Part shown: positions 8,577 through 18,316 of the stretch, piece by piece
How the letters are laid out: every line of letters begins with the position of its first letter
Numbering within the stretch: position 1 is the first letter of the stretch
DNA from: Salegentibacter sediminis
Lineage (GTDB): Bacteria; Bacteroidota; Bacteroidia; Flavobacteriales; Flavobacteriaceae
Assembly (NCBI RefSeq): GCF_002078605.1
Contig: NZ_MSJR01000003.1
Location: 124,001 to 188,000, forward strand
Direction: 5' to 3'
Length of the DNA stretch: 64,000 nucleotides
The notes under the pieces: model-generated
Seen by the model: only the letters and a program-made list of their open reading frames with translations
Database searches by the model: none
What the model was told of the DNA's origin: nothing
Translations under genes and position numbers: made by a program

Positions 8577-11045
8577 TTAGATCTTTAGCTGAAAGGTGAA
8601 TTTAAAAGCAAAATTCTGTTTAAAACCCGGTAAGTTATAACCGCCATAACGGTAAGCGGTTCCCAACCCAAAACCAGCCAGGATATTATTTACCTCGAGT
8701 CCCGCTTCTGAGTAAACGTGATCCAGGGTATTAAACGAAATATTTGCGTGGTTTTCAGGATGTTTAAATGCTCCTATAGCGTGGCGGGAGATGAGTACAA
8801 CTTCTGGTTTCATAAACCTGTTGAGCTCAATTGGTCTGAACTGATGTTTTACATGAAGCATTGCCTGGCGGTCGCTAAAAAATTCGTTGTAGTACATGGT
8901 CTCAAAGCTTGTATGTCCTGCCACCGAGAAACGTTTTAAGATTTCAGGTTGATTTCCATTGTTGGGCAAAGCGTGAAATGCATGGGTTAAAGGTAAATCC
9001 CCAAGCGCAAAATTCCCCTCCAGGATGAATTCGGTGCGTGACCTATCCAGCCTCTTTATTTCGTGTTCTATTTTTAACCCGACCTTGGAGAAACTAAAAT
9101 TACCCTTCATAAATCCTGCAAATGCCTGGCTGAACTGCCCGGTGAATTTTGGGTAGCCTTTTTCTATTAGGATATTGCTTGTGGAGGTCTTTAAAAATCT
9201 TGCGAATGGGCGCCATAAAAAAGAAATAGTTGCTTGGCTAAGCTTGTAATCACTAAATTGCTGACCTTCATGAATGTAGGCGTAATCCCTGATGTTTGAT
9301 ATCTGGCTTTGACTTATCTGTAATTCGCTGTTGAGCCTGGAAGTAAAACGGTGGGTAAGACCCCCGCTAAATGTTTTATCGGTATAGAAAAAACTGATAT
9401 TTACAAAACGAGGTTCAATTATAGAGAACTCATTAACGCCCTGTAAATAATTAAAACTACCCACTTCAATAATATCGCTGGTGTACTTAAATTTCAGGTT
9501 AGTGCCACTTGGCTTATGAAGTGCTATTTTGGTGCCCAGACCATATTTAAGCACTTCATCTTTAATTCCATAAACGGCGTAGCCATTAATATTGAATTTA
9601 TCTGAAAATCTATTATTGGTTTTTCCTCCAAAACCCAATCGAAGACCCTCATAGTTATTATACTTAAAAAATTTTCCAAGGTCGAAATCCCAAAAGCCCA
9701 CGGGGTAATAACCCGTTGAAATTGTGTTTTTTATTTCTATCTGGCGTTCTACATTCTTTTCCTTAACCAGATCAATAACTCTTTCTTCAAGATTTTTATC
9801 TGCAAAAGTAAAATCTTCCTGCCGGTGTCTCTGCCAAAAATCTTCACCGGGGTTAAAGGCCTCGGGTGCCACTTCTATCTGCGCCGAAGGATTTTCTATT
9901 TTTTCTTCAGAATTAAATTGAATTTCATAATTGGTGGTGGTAGAGGTGAGATATAGCCCTGATTCCATTTTATTCCCGGAAAGTACCGTGCTAATAATAT
10001 CTCCCCCGCTTTGAAGACGGCCCGTAGAGATCACCCCCCCAAAAACCGAAATCCTTTTCCCGCCGCTACCAGGCCTAATTCGGGTCACTTGTTTTTTAGG
10101 AAACCAGAGATTTTCTTCCTCAAAATATTCATATTCCTGATCGGTTTCAAGTTTAATGGCGCCCAGTAGCTGCGCTTTAAATTTCTGTATGGCAAAACTA
10201 CTGGTATCCAGATATAAGATCCCCTCTAAACCGGCAACAGCCTGCTGCCGTTTGGGCTCAAAATATACTACAAATGCAGGTTTTGCGGTATTGGCGGTAT
10301 CCAGTATTTTAAATTTGTAATTTCTGAAAGCCTGTTCGGAAAGTGGCCCGGCATAGTCAGTTTCGAAAATGCTATAATCTTTTTTGTAAAGAGAAAAGGG
10401 ATTCACTGAGAGTGAGAGTATTTCGTAAACCGGCTTTTTAAAGCCAGCGTTTTTCATGGCCAAAACCATTTCTTTAAGGTCCTTTCCCTTCTCAAAACGA
10501 TATTCAGATATTTTTTCTGAAAAGAAAGCGGCTCCGGTTTCTATAATCGTTTCAACCTCCAGCATTGTGCTGTCGGTCTCCAGGCTTATCCGGTTGTTTT
10601 CATTGTCGATTAAGAATTTATTGTAGCTTTTAAAACTAAAAGAATTCACGGCTTTTTCAGGATCATTTTGATCGCGCCTGGCGATGGCTTTTCTGATGAT
10701 TGCGTTTGCAGGATTTTTATCTGAATCTATTACCACGGCATCAAGAATTTCAGCATATGGCTTTAGGCGTATGAAGATAAATTCTGTTGCAGCAGAAAGC
10801 TGGATGGTACGGGAGGAAAAACCTACATAAGAAAAAGTGACTTCTGCTGTGGGTTCTTTAAGATTGAGTGAAAAGGAACCATCAATATTAGTGAGGTTTG
10901 CGGGCTTTTCCTGGATTGAAATTTTTGCGTAGGGGAGAGGCTCCCCGGTTTCAGCATTTACAACCCGGCCCGAAATTTTATGTTGAGCAAAAGCATTGGT
11001 AAAAGAAACAATACAAACGAGAGCGAGTAAAAGGCAATGGCGCAT
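8577..11045 (-). CDS. DUF5686/carboxypeptidase-regulatory-like outer-membrane protein
   Basis: An 822-residue exported protein. It has a cleavable signal peptide (about residues 1-20, ending FAQ), then a carboxypeptidase-regulatory-like beta-sandwich (HKISGRVVNAETGEPLPYAK onward, to about residue 105). The large remainder ends in many short beta-strands and a C-terminal KFTFQLKI, as in outer-membrane barrels. This matches the Bacteroidota family annotated 'DUF5686 and carboxypeptidase regulatory-like domain-containing protein'. The family is widespread and has no established function; a role in outer-membrane transport or assembly is a guess from architecture. It lies downstream of the frr terminator and so has its own transcription. 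Confidence 0.85.
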   Translation of the reverse strand: MRHCLLLALVCIVSFTNAFAQHKISGRVVNAETGEPLPYAKISIQEKPANLTNIDGSFSLNLKEPTAEVTFSYVGFSSRTIQLSAATEFIFIRLKPYAEILDAVVIDSDKNPANAIIRKAIARRDQNDPEKAVNSFSFKSYNKFLIDNENNRISLETDSTMLEVETIIETGAAFFSEKISEYRFEKGKDLKEMVLAMKNAGFKKPVYEILSLSVNPFSLYKKDYSIFETDYAGPLSEQAFRNYKFKILDTANTAKPAFVVYFEPKRQQAVAGLEGILYLDTSSFAIQKFKAQLLGAIKLETDQEYEYFEEENLWFPKKQVTRIRPGSGGKRISVFGGVISTGRLQSGGDIISTVLSGNKMESGLYLTSTTTNYEIQFNSEEKIENPSAQIEVAPEAFNPGEDFWQRHRQEDFTFADKNLEERVIDLVKEKNVERQIEIKNTISTGYYPVGFWDFDLGKFFKYNNYEGLRLGFGGKTNNRFSDKFNINGYAVYGIKDEVLKYGLGTKIALHKPSGTNLKFKYTSDIIEVGSFNYLQGVNEFSIIEPRFVNISFFYTDKTFSGGLTHRFTSRLNSELQISQSQISNIRDYAYIHEGQQFSDYKLSQATISFLWRPFARFLKTSTSNILIEKGYPKFTGQFSQAFAGFMKGNFSFSKVGLKIEHEIKRLDRSRTEFILEGNFALGDLPLTHAFHALPNNGNQPEILKRFSVAGHTSFETMYYNEFFSDRQAMLHVKHQFRPIELNRFMKPEVVLISRHAIGAFKHPENHANISFNTLDHVYSEAGLEVNNILAGFGLGTAYRYGGYNLPGFKQNFAFKFTFQLKI

Positions 11046-11063
11046 ATTATTTCTTTACTGATT

Positions 11064-11088
11064 GGCTTAAATTTCCGGAATTTAAGCC
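11064..11088. repeat. Perfect inverted repeat upstream of the DUF5686 gene
   Basis: GGCTTAAATT (11064-11073) and AATTTAAGCC (11079-11088) flank TCCGG. It lies in the 5' leader of the DUF5686 gene with no T-run on the minus strand, so it may be an mRNA hairpin or an operator rather than a terminator. Confidence 0.5.
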
Positions 11089-11091
11089 TAA

Positions 11092-11136
11092 AATAAAAAT
11101 TGTCAGACAGGCATGGCTATGCTTATCTGACAATTG
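11092..11136 (-). terminator. Rho-independent terminator after frr
   Basis: On the minus strand the stem AATTGTCAGA / TCTGACAATT (11135-11126 with 11107-11098) continues inward as a G-U-containing helix closed by a short loop, and is followed by TTTTATTTT. It lies 29 bp after the frr stop. Confidence 0.85.
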
Positions 11137-11164
11137 TATGTTAAATTATAAAAAGAGCTTTCTG

Positions 11165-11719
11165 CTAAACTGTCATAATCTCTTTCTCTTTTGTCTCGAG
11201 AATTCTATCGATTTGGGCGATATAAGTATCTGTTAACTGCTGTACTTCCTCTTCAGTAACTTTAAGGAGATCCTCAGAAATATCCAGCTTTTTAAGTTCG
11301 TTATTTGCTGCTTTGCGATCGTTACGAACCCCAACTTTAGCGTCTTCCGCTTCAGCTTTGGCTTGTTTGGTAAGCTGCTTTCTTCTTTCTTCGGTTAATG
11401 GCGGTACGCTTATAATTACATTTTCACCATTGTTCATAGGGTTAAAGCCGAGGTTAGCCTGCATTATTCCCTTTTCTATATCGCCTATCAGGCTTTTCTC
11501 AAAAGGCTGAATAGAAATGGTTCGGGCATCGGGGGTGTTCACGTTGGCTACCTGGTTGAGTGGGGTTTGTGATCCGTAGTACTCCACCATCACACTGCCA
11601 ACCATCGACGGACTGGCTTTGCCGGCCCTGATATTTGCCAATTGTTTTTTTAGGTGAGCAACGGCTTTTTCCATTCCTTCCCTGGTGCTATCAATAATAA
11701 ATTCAATTTCGTCTTCCAT
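11165..11719 (-). CDS. frr: Ribosome recycling factor
   Basis: RRF splits the post-termination ribosome with EF-G. The 184-residue protein has the standard length and sequence: an N-terminal helix, LKKQLANIRAGKASPSMV, the beta-alpha-beta head domain with YYGSQTPLNQVANV, and PPLTEERRKQLTKQAKAEAE leading into the long C-terminal helix. It follows pyrH by 34 bp (from its ATG to the pyrH stop), the usual pyrH-frr pair, and is closed by a strong terminator. Confidence 0.97.
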   Translation of the reverse strand: MEDEIEFIIDSTREGMEKAVAHLKKQLANIRAGKASPSMVGSVMVEYYGSQTPLNQVANVNTPDARTISIQPFEKSLIGDIEKGIMQANLGFNPMNNGENVIISVPPLTEERRKQLTKQAKAEAEDAKVGVRNDRKAANNELKKLDISEDLLKVTEEEVQQLTDTYIAQIDRILETKEKEIMTV

Positions 11720-11753
11720 CTTTATAAAGTTTAAAATGCAGGTTTTATTTGAA

Positions 11754-12461
11754 CTATAGATTTACTTTGGTTCCAATGTTTTCACCGGTTACCACTTTTA
11801 GAAGATTTCCGGGGGTATTCATATCAAAAACTATAATAGGTAATTCGTTTTCCTGGCTTAAGGTGAAGGCAGTAGTGTCCATTACTTTAAGGCCTTTTCG
11901 AATCACATCATCAAAGGTAATATAATCAAATTTGGTTGCTTTGGTATCCTTTTCAGGATCGGCGGTGTAAATACCATCTACGCGTGTTCCTTTAAGGATA
12001 ACATCGGCGTGAATTTCTATGGCTCTTAAAACGGCTGCAGAATCTGTGGTAAAATAAGGATTACCAGTTCCTCCACCAAAGATTACCACCCGGCCTTTTT
12101 CCAGATGCCTTATCGCTCTTCTCCTAATGAAAGGTTCAGCTACTTCATTGATGTGGATGGCCGATTGCAGGCGGGTTTGAACTTCGGCATCTTCAAGGGC
12201 ACCCTGTAGTGCCAGTCCGTTAATTACAGTGGCAAGCATACCCATATGGTCTCCCTGCACGCGGTCCATTCCTTTGCTTGCTCCGGCAACCCCTCTGAAT
12301 ATATTGCCGCCACCAATAACAATCGCGACCTCAATACCTTTATCTGTTACCGATTTTATTTCTTTGGCATACTCTGCCAGCCTTTTAGGGTCAATACCAT
12401 ATTGACGGTCTCCCATTAAAGACTCTCCCGATAATTTTAAAAGGATTCTTTTATATTGCAT
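11754..12461 (-). CDS. pyrH: UMP kinase
   Basis: Bacterial UMP kinase phosphorylates UMP to UDP in pyrimidine synthesis. The protein shows the amino-acid-kinase fold motifs: [11 protein letters not shown] at the N-terminus (phosphate binding), [25 protein letters not shown] for UMP recognition, and [12 protein letters not shown]. The frame is open to 12488, but ATG 12461 is preferred because it gives the family start [12 protein letters not shown] (235 residues) and lies 24 bp after a TATATTTG promoter element. It heads the pyrH-frr operon. Confidence 0.96.
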   Translation of the reverse strand: MQYKRILLKLSGESLMGDRQYGIDPKRLAEYAKEIKSVTDKGIEVAIVIGGGNIFRGVAGASKGMDRVQGDHMGMLATVINGLALQGALEDAEVQTRLQSAIHINEVAEPFIRRRAIRHLEKGRVVIFGGGTGNPYFTTDSAAVLRAIEIHADVILKGTRVDGIYTADPEKDTKATKFDYITFDDVIRKGLKVMDTTAFTLSQENELPIIVFDMNTPGNLLKVVTGENIGTKVNL

Positions 12462-12485
12462 AGGGCGGTTTTTAATTAATTGCTG

Positions 12486-12493
12486 CAAATATA
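12486..12493 (-). promoter_or_regulatory. -7 promoter element for pyrH-frr
   Basis: The minus strand reads TATATTTG, an exact TAnnTTTG match, 24 bp before the preferred pyrH ATG. It overlaps the longer potential N-terminus, which argues for the shorter start. Confidence 0.55.
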
Positions 12494-12584
12494 GGTATAA
12501 TCTTAAAGTGATAAATAAGGTTTTTCAATGGATTCCTGTTAAAGCCTTGCTAAGGTAGCGTGTAGGATATGGCGAGGTTTTTGC

Positions 12585-12592
12585 TATATTTG
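12585..12592 (+). promoter_or_regulatory. -7 promoter element for the zinc metallopeptidase
   Basis: TATATTTG matches TAnnTTTG 30 bp before ATG 12623. Transcription from here would begin downstream of the alternative ATG at 12569, supporting the shorter protein. Confidence 0.5.
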
Positions 12593-12622
12593 AAGTTCAA
12601 AAAAAATAAAACAAACCAGGAA

Positions 12623-13309
12623 ATGATAGGATATTATATTATTGCGGGAGTACTCTTTATAGTGAGTATGTATGTAAGCAATAAACTGAAGAGTAAATTT
12701 AAAAAATACTCTAAAGTACACTTACAAAATGGAATGAGCGGGAAGGAAATCGCTGAAAAAATGTTAAGCGATAACGGAATAAATGATGTTAAGGTGATCT
12801 CTACTCCCGGGATGCTAACCGATCATTATAATCCGCAGAAAAAAACCATAAATCTTAGTGAAGGGGTCTACACACAACGAAATGCTGCGGCGGCTGCAGT
12901 TGCGGCTCATGAAACCGGGCACGCTATACAGCACGCTCAGGCTTACAGCTGGTTACAATTGCGTAGCCAACTTGTTCCTATAGTAAGTGTAGCCTCCAGG
13001 TTCTCTCAATGGGTAATCTTTGGTGGATTAATGCTGATGGCCACCACGGCGATGGGTAGCACTATTTTGTTGATTGGAATTATTCTTTATGGTATGGGGA
13101 CGCTCTTTAGCTTTGTGACCCTGCCGGTAGAATATGATGCCAGTAAACGTGCTTTGGTGTGGTTGGAAAATGAGAATATGCTGTCAACCCAGGAACATGA
13201 TGCTGCTGAGGATTCTTTAAAATGGGCGGCTCGAACTTATGTGGTTGCCGCGGTTGGTTCCCTGGCCACCTTGTTATATTTCCTTAGCATTTATATGGGG
13301 AGAGATTAA
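12623..13309 (+). CDS. Membrane zinc metallopeptidase (YugP family)
   Basis: A 228-residue membrane protein of the YugP/Zn_peptidase_2 family. It starts with a helix (IGYYIIAGVLFIVSMYV), then a cytoplasmic part with the zinc-binding motif HETGH at residues 96-100 within AAVAAHETGHAIQHA, then two or three helices and the conserved LPVEYDASKRAL, whose Glu is the likely third zinc ligand. Substrates are not established for the family. ATG 12623 is preferred over an upstream in-frame ATG at 12569, which would precede the -7 element. A terminator at 13343 ends this single-gene unit. Confidence 0.88.
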   Translation: MIGYYIIAGVLFIVSMYVSNKLKSKFKKYSKVHLQNGMSGKEIAEKMLSDNGINDVKVISTPGMLTDHYNPQKKTINLSEGVYTQRNAAAAAVAAHETGHAIQHAQAYSWLQLRSQLVPIVSVASRFSQWVIFGGLMLMATTAMGSTILLIGIILYGMGTLFSFVTLPVEYDASKRALVWLENENMLSTQEHDAAEDSLKWAARTYVVAAVGSLATLLYFLSIYMGRD

Positions 13310-13342
13310 AACTGCTGCTATTTAAATATAATAGAAAACAAG

Positions 13343-13372
13343 AAAGGCCGTCTGGATAAGACGGCCTTTTCT
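13343..13372 (+). terminator. Rho-independent terminator after the zinc peptidase
   Basis: A perfect 10-bp stem AAAGGCCGTC / GACGGCCTTT with loop TGGATAA is followed by TTCT. It lies 34 bp after the peptidase stop; the A-rich upstream side could also serve the opposite strand. Confidence 0.8.
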
Positions 13373-13578
13373 ATGGGACAAAGAGGAAAATCTTTTTTAG
13401 CCTGGCTTAAGCTTAATTAGATTTCCGGATCCTCTTTGACTGCTCAAACAAACTAAAATTTTCAGCTTACATAATCTCTTTTGCTGAGGTCACTTCTGTA
13501 ATATAATTGAAACTTCTTTTAGCTTCTTCAGCTTTTTTTGGTTTAAGTAAGACTCCAGAAACTTAAAATAGTTTAAAT

Positions 13579-13615
13579 GAAAAAAAGAAGCCTGCCGAAA
13601 ATTCCGACAGGCTCC
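13579..13615 (-). terminator. Rho-independent terminator after the zincin lipoprotein
   Basis: On the minus strand AGCCTGTCGGAA pairs with TTTTCGGCAGGCT (one G-U) and is followed by TCTTTTTTTC. It lies about 35 bp after the stop of the metalloprotease gene. Confidence 0.85.
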
Positions 13616-13647
13616 CTCACAATTAACGAATGTTTAAAATTTTAATT

Positions 13648-16143
13648 CTATTTAATAGGATTCAGGATAAGATCGATTCTTTCTAAAGCATCCTGAAGGT
13701 GATATCTGGTTAAGGTGTCACCGGTTCTATTTATAGCGTTCCTTATCTGGCGCTCCAGGGTTTTAAGTTCCCCACGAACTACCGGACGAATGTCACTTTG
13801 CGCCACATTTATATCACTTCTTGAAGACCAGGCACGTCTGCGGGCTGGAATTTCAGGCTGTTCCTCTGTCATTAAATATTCCATTCTATCTATATAGGCT
13901 CGTTGAAGGTTTCTGCGGTAGCGATCAATTGTTTGTCCCCGTGATAATTCGCTGAAAATGCCTTTTCGCAGGTCTCCCATCATATCCAACAGAGAATAGG
14001 CTTCCTCTCCGTTAACCTCTTCATTTTCCATAAGACGCGCCATCCTTCCAAAATCGAGAAGGTTGTTCAGGGTACGCACCTGATAGTTCCTAATACGCTC
14101 AATATTTCCATCGAATTCAATTTTGTTGAAAATCTCCTGGTCGATAAGCCATTCGGGCGTTGTGAAGAGTTGATCCTGTAAGAATTGCATTGCATTTTCC
14201 TGGTGGGCAGCGTCTACGTGAGTATAAACCGCTCCTTCCTGGTCATAGGTCTTATAGTATTCGTATACTCCACCAATGTTGGCGGCTACGTGGCCCATAT
14301 ATCGGTTAAATTGTCCGAGTACCTGTGAATACAGGTCATCAAGATCTTCATAATTCTTACCGTCTTCAGCTGTCCATTCAATTAGATTTGGAACAATTCG
14401 TTTCAGGTTTTTAATTCCGTATTCACTGGCAAGAATAGCATCATCTCCCAGGTCTTCTGTTTGGGAGCTGGGATCAATAACTCCACCACCTTGCTGTCTT
14501 CCGAAGCGATAAAGCGGGTCTCCTGCTTTTTCCAGGATCCACTGGTCAAGAATCTCTTTTTCTTCTTTGGAGGTCTTGTCAAGGATTGGCTTGTAACCCC
14601 ATTTGATAGCATATTTGTCATATGGGCCAATATTAGGCATTAAAGCAACATCCCCATCCCCTGGCTGGGCAATGTAATTGAAGCGGGCATAATCCATAAT
14701 AGAAGGGGCTGTTCCAAACTCTGCAGTGAACTCAGGATCGCGCAATTTCTCTACAGGATAGGCTACGCTACTCCCCATATTGTGAGGTAAACCAAGAGTG
14801 TGACCTACTTCGTGGGCAGATACGAAACGGATTAAACGCCCCATAACTTCATCTTTAAATTGCGGCATCTGTGCGTCTTCATTGATGGCAGCGGTTTGCA
14901 CAAAAAACCAGTTCCTAAGAAGGGTCATTACATTGTGGTACCAGTTGATGTCAGATTCAAGGATCTCTCCAGAACGGGGGTCACTCACATGTGGCCCGTT
15001 GGCATTTGGAATAGGAGAGGCAAGATATCTAACTACTGAATAACGAACATCTTCCGGGCTCCAGTCTGGGTCTTCTTCCTTACTGGGAGGATCTTTTGCG
15101 ATTATAGCATTTTTAAAGCCTGCTTCCTCAAAGGCTACCTGCCAGTCTTCAATCCCCTGTTTGATATAAGATCTCCATTTTTCCGGAGTGGCGCGATCTA
15201 TATAGTATACAATTGGTTCTTTTGGTTCTACCAATTCCCCACGTTCAAATTTTTCTTTGTCTTCTTCTTTTACTTCCAGTCTCCAGCGATCAAGGTATTT
15301 CACCTCTTTACTTTTGTGGTCTTCCAGGCCGTAGTCAACCTGTCCACGGGCAAACCAACCAACGCGCTGGTCGAAATAACGACGTTCCATCGGGACTTTG
15401 GGAAGCAGGATCATGGAGTTGCTGAACTCCAGGGAAATAGACCCGGTGCTCGCATTTGAAGGCGGTTCGCCGGCATTATAAGTTTTTACGTGACGTACCT
15501 CGATATTTTCGGGATAGCTTCTAATGGTATCTATATAAGAGCGGGCATCGTCCAGGCGGGAAACCTTATATTCTTCCCGGGTCCTGTTTGGAAGCCCAAG
15601 GGCCATCACATCTTTGGTGTAAAGCTCGGTGACATCGATTACCGTTGTTTTGCTAATAGAGGCCTTTCCGTAGGCTTTTATAGGAAAGCGTTGCAAAACA
15701 GGCTCGAAATTGGAATTTACCACGGCTTCGTGCACAGGAAGGGAATCTGCCGCATAGATCTCGTGAGAAACTACTCGTAGTAATACGTTACCGTCTTTTT
15801 TCTGCCAACGGTGCACCTGGGTGTTTTGTTTTCCACCTCCAAAACCGATACCTGTGGCGGTTTTGGCAATTCTGGTTACGGTGAGCATTTCACGATTGAA
15901 AAGACTGTCTGGGATCTCGTAGAAATATTTATCTTCTACACGATGAACAGTAAATAATCCATCATCAGATTTGGCATCTTTGGTAATTACTTTGTCATAA
16001 GGTTTTATGCCATTGCCGTTTTTCTTTCCCTCATCGGCTTTTGCCGTAGTGGCATTGTCTTTTTCTGGTTGAAAAACTGCACAACTGCTTACCGATAGCG
16101 AAAGGGCGATCAATAAGACTTTGTGCGAAAAAATTTTGTTCAT
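13648..16143 (-). CDS. Zinc-dependent metalloprotease lipoprotein (DUF5117/DUF5118 type)
   Basis: An 831-residue exported lipoprotein. The N-terminus is a lipoprotein signal (LSLSVSSC, acylated Cys21). The zincin signature HEVGHTLGLPH lies at residues 444-454, giving His444, His448 and His454 as zinc ligands and Glu445 as catalytic base. The flanking region (residues 50-330, a conserved beta-rich DUF5117-like domain; C-terminal helical part after about 600) matches large Bacteroidota metalloproteases related to metzincins. It probably degrades protein or peptides at the cell envelope. It is monocistronic, with a terminator downstream. Confidence 0.9.
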   Translation of the reverse strand: MNKIFSHKVLLIALSLSVSSCAVFQPEKDNATTAKADEGKKNGNGIKPYDKVITKDAKSDDGLFTVHRVEDKYFYEIPDSLFNREMLTVTRIAKTATGIGFGGGKQNTQVHRWQKKDGNVLLRVVSHEIYAADSLPVHEAVVNSNFEPVLQRFPIKAYGKASISKTTVIDVTELYTKDVMALGLPNRTREEYKVSRLDDARSYIDTIRSYPENIEVRHVKTYNAGEPPSNASTGSISLEFSNSMILLPKVPMERRYFDQRVGWFARGQVDYGLEDHKSKEVKYLDRWRLEVKEEDKEKFERGELVEPKEPIVYYIDRATPEKWRSYIKQGIEDWQVAFEEAGFKNAIIAKDPPSKEEDPDWSPEDVRYSVVRYLASPIPNANGPHVSDPRSGEILESDINWYHNVMTLLRNWFFVQTAAINEDAQMPQFKDEVMGRLIRFVSAHEVGHTLGLPHNMGSSVAYPVEKLRDPEFTAEFGTAPSIMDYARFNYIAQPGDGDVALMPNIGPYDKYAIKWGYKPILDKTSKEEKEILDQWILEKAGDPLYRFGRQQGGGVIDPSSQTEDLGDDAILASEYGIKNLKRIVPNLIEWTAEDGKNYEDLDDLYSQVLGQFNRYMGHVAANIGGVYEYYKTYDQEGAVYTHVDAAHQENAMQFLQDQLFTTPEWLIDQEIFNKIEFDGNIERIRNYQVRTLNNLLDFGRMARLMENEEVNGEEAYSLLDMMGDLRKGIFSELSRGQTIDRYRRNLQRAYIDRMEYLMTEEQPEIPARRRAWSSRSDINVAQSDIRPVVRGELKTLERQIRNAINRTGDTLTRYHLQDALERIDLILNPIK

Positions 16144-16202
16144 AGAAAGTTCTTTACAAGGTTAAATAAATACTGAAGGCGGTGTTGATTGAGCGCAAGC
16201 TA

Positions 16203-16234
16203 AAATAAAAAAGACCACCCTTAGGCAGTCTTTT
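16203..16234 (-). terminator. Rho-independent terminator after lysS
   Basis: On the minus strand AAAAGACTGCC pairs with GGTGGTCTTTT (two G-U pairs) around loop TAAG and is followed by TTATTTT. It lies about 90 bp beyond the lysS stop and before the zincin gene. Confidence 0.75.
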
Positions 16235-16321
16235 GACTTGTATTTATTTAAATGGTTTAAAAATTCAGTTAAGAAAAACTTAATTTAACCATTGTTTAGC
16301 CATAAAATCAGTTGAAAGAAA

Positions 16322-18013
16322 TTAAACGGCTTTGATCTTCATGGTTTCGTCATCTTTAAAAACATCTATCATTTTATGTTTTCTCAATGATTTTAAAGTT
16401 TTGTCCCATTTTTTATTGCTTAATCCCGACCTGGTTTTAATGGCCTCCAGCTCATGAATTTCATCATTTTTAAGCAACTCGAAAACTGCTTTTTCATCCT
16501 CGCTTAATTCCACCGCTTTTTTCTCGGGCTTCATTTGAGGGAAGAACAGCACTTCCTGAATAGACCTGTTATTGGTTAAAAACATGATTAATCTATCCAT
16601 GCCAATTCCAAGACCTGAAGTAGGTGGCATCCCGTATTCCAGGGCTTTAAGGAAATCCTGGTCTATAAACTCGGTAGCTTCGTCATCTCCTTTTTTGGCA
16701 AGTTTAAGTTGCTCTTCAAAACGTTCACGCTGGTCTATAGGATCGTTTAATTCTGAATAGGCATTGGCAATTTCCTTTCCGCATACCATAAGCTCAAAGC
16801 GCTCAGTTAGCTCTGGGTTTTCCCGGTGTTCTTTACAAAGCGGACTCATTTCCTTAGGGTAATCGGTGATAAATGTGGGTTGGATGTAATTTCCTTCACA
16901 TTTTTCCCCGAAGATCTCATCGATGAGCTTTCCTTTTCCCATGGTTTCATCAACCTCGATTCCCATATCTTCGGCAGCTTTTCTGATTTCAGCCTTAGAT
17001 TTTCCGGTGATGTCAAAACCGGTGAATTCCTTAATAGAATCTGTCATAGTAACCCGTTTGTAGGGGGCTTTAAAATCTATTTCATATTCACCAAAAACTG
17101 CTTCGGTTGTTCCGTTTACCTCCAGGGCACAATGTTCAAGAAGATTTTCGGTGAACTCCATCATCCAGTTGTAGTCTTTATAGGCTACATAGATTTCCAT
17201 CGCGGTAAACTCCGGATTGTGCGTGCGATCCATGCCTTCATTTCTGAAGTTTTTCGAGAATTCATACACCCCATCAAACCCACCTACGATAAGTCTTTTC
17301 AAATATAATTCATTGGCTATCCTTAAATAAAGCGGAATATCAAGTGCATTGTGATGCGTGATAAAAGGCCTTGCTGCCGCCCCTCCCGGAATGGACTGAA
17401 GAATGGGAGTTTCAACTTCAAAATAACCCTTCTCATTAAAGAAATTACGCATCGCATTAAATAATTTCGTGCGCTTAACGAAGATCTCCTTAACGTGTGG
17501 GTTAACCGCTAAATCTGCATAGCGCTGGCGGTATCGCTGTTCAGGGTCATTAAAACCATCGTGAGTGTTTCCTTCCTTATCAGTTTTTGGCAGAGGTAAT
17601 GGGCGCAGCGATTTACTTAGTAATGTAAAATCCTTCACCATCACGGTCATTTCACCTACCTGGGTTTTGAAAAGCTCTCCCTCAATCCCAATAAAATCAC
17701 CTATATCCAGGAGCTTCTTATAGAAATTATTGTATTTATCCTTATTCTCACCAGGGCAAATTTCATCCCGGTTGAAATAAATCTGTATTTTTCCTGCAGA
17801 GTCCTGAAGCTCGGCAAAGGAAGCTTTCCCCTGGATGCGGCGTGACATAAGTCGGCCGGCCATCACTACTTTTTTTCCATCCTCAAAATGAGATTTTATC
17901 TGTTTGGTGGTGTGATCTACCGGAAATAGATCGGCGGGATATGGATTAATGCCTTCTTTGCGAAGGGCTGCGAGTTTGTCTCGGCGTATAATTTCCTGTT
18001 CAGATAGGTGCAT
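16322..18013 (-). CDS. lysS: Lysine--tRNA ligase (class II) with C-terminal extension
   Basis: Class IIb synthetase that charges tRNA-Lys. The 563 residues begin with an OB-fold anticodon-binding domain (about 50-160) and continue with the catalytic core: motif 2 around [18 protein letters not shown] and motif 3 in [15 protein letters not shown]. About 65 extra residues follow the usual end (after FFPQMKPEK) and form a basic winged-helix-like segment; such an extension is common in Bacteroidota LysS. The start ATG 18013 lies 46 bp downstream of a good promoter. Confidence 0.96.
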   Translation of the reverse strand: MHLSEQEIIRRDKLAALRKEGINPYPADLFPVDHTTKQIKSHFEDGKKVVMAGRLMSRRIQGKASFAELQDSAGKIQIYFNRDEICPGENKDKYNNFYKKLLDIGDFIGIEGELFKTQVGEMTVMVKDFTLLSKSLRPLPLPKTDKEGNTHDGFNDPEQRYRQRYADLAVNPHVKEIFVKRTKLFNAMRNFFNEKGYFEVETPILQSIPGGAAARPFITHHNALDIPLYLRIANELYLKRLIVGGFDGVYEFSKNFRNEGMDRTHNPEFTAMEIYVAYKDYNWMMEFTENLLEHCALEVNGTTEAVFGEYEIDFKAPYKRVTMTDSIKEFTGFDITGKSKAEIRKAAEDMGIEVDETMGKGKLIDEIFGEKCEGNYIQPTFITDYPKEMSPLCKEHRENPELTERFELMVCGKEIANAYSELNDPIDQRERFEEQLKLAKKGDDEATEFIDQDFLKALEYGMPPTSGLGIGMDRLIMFLTNNRSIQEVLFFPQMKPEKKAVELSEDEKAVFELLKNDEIHELEAIKTRSGLSNKKWDKTLKSLRKHKMIDVFKDDETMKIKAV

Positions 18014-18059
18014 GATAATAGTTTGAAAATTAAAAACCTGCTTTTCTGCAAGGCGGATG

Positions 18060-18090
18060 CAAATATAGTGACTATCAGGCTACCAACCAA
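18060..18090 (-). promoter_or_regulatory. Promoter of lysS (TTG-N20-TATATTTG)
   Basis: On the minus strand TTG (18090-18088) is separated by 20 bp from TATATTTG (18067-18060). It is divergent from the yqaE promoter about 50 bp away. Confidence 0.7.
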
Positions 18091-18117
18091 TGGAGGGACA
18101 GGCCGAATTTTTAGTCT

Positions 18118-18125
18118 TATCTTTG
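18118..18125 (+). promoter_or_regulatory. -7 promoter element for the YqaE/Pmp3 gene and lipB
   Basis: TATCTTTG matches TAnnTTTG and lies 29 bp before ATG 18155. The upstream -33 TTG is not evident. Confidence 0.5.
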
Positions 18126-18154
18126 CAATTAAAATAGCTTTAAATACGAGAATT

Positions 18155-18313
18155 ATGAGTGTTTGGAGAGTCATACTTTCTGTTTTGTTTCCACCCCTTG
18201 CCGTTTATGATCGCGGTTGTGGTTCTATTCTAATTGTGTTAATCTTAACTATCCTGGGATGGATACCAGGGGTGATTGCAGCACTTATTATTTTAAACAA
18301 TCCAAGGAGATAG
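18155..18313 (+). CDS. YqaE/Pmp3 family small membrane protein
   Basis: A 52-residue protein with the Pmp3/YqaE (UPF0057) pattern: two transmembrane helices, the first ending PPLAVYDRGCG and the second LILTILGWIPGVIAALIIL, followed by NNPRR. Homologues influence membrane potential or stress tolerance; the precise role in bacteria is unsettled. The frame is open upstream to 18008, but ATG 18155 matches the family length and lies just after a -7 element. It is 3 bp upstream of lipB, so the two are probably co-transcribed. Confidence 0.88.
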   Translation: MSVWRVILSVLFPPLAVYDRGCGSILIVLILTILGWIPGVIAALIILNNPRR

Positions 18314-18316
18314 AAA

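Larger units (their letters stand above)
13310..13647. other. Convergent intergenic region with two terminators
   Basis: This 338-bp gap separates the plus-strand peptidase from the minus-strand zincin gene. It holds the hairpins listed at 13343-13372 and 13579-13615. The AT-rich stretch between them shows no convincing open frame or RNA gene. Confidence 0.6.

Noticed and set aside
12569-12622. Longer N-terminus for the zinc metallopeptidase
   Set aside because: The upstream ATG precedes the only -7 element and adds a charged segment absent from the family; ATG 12623 begins directly with the first membrane helix.
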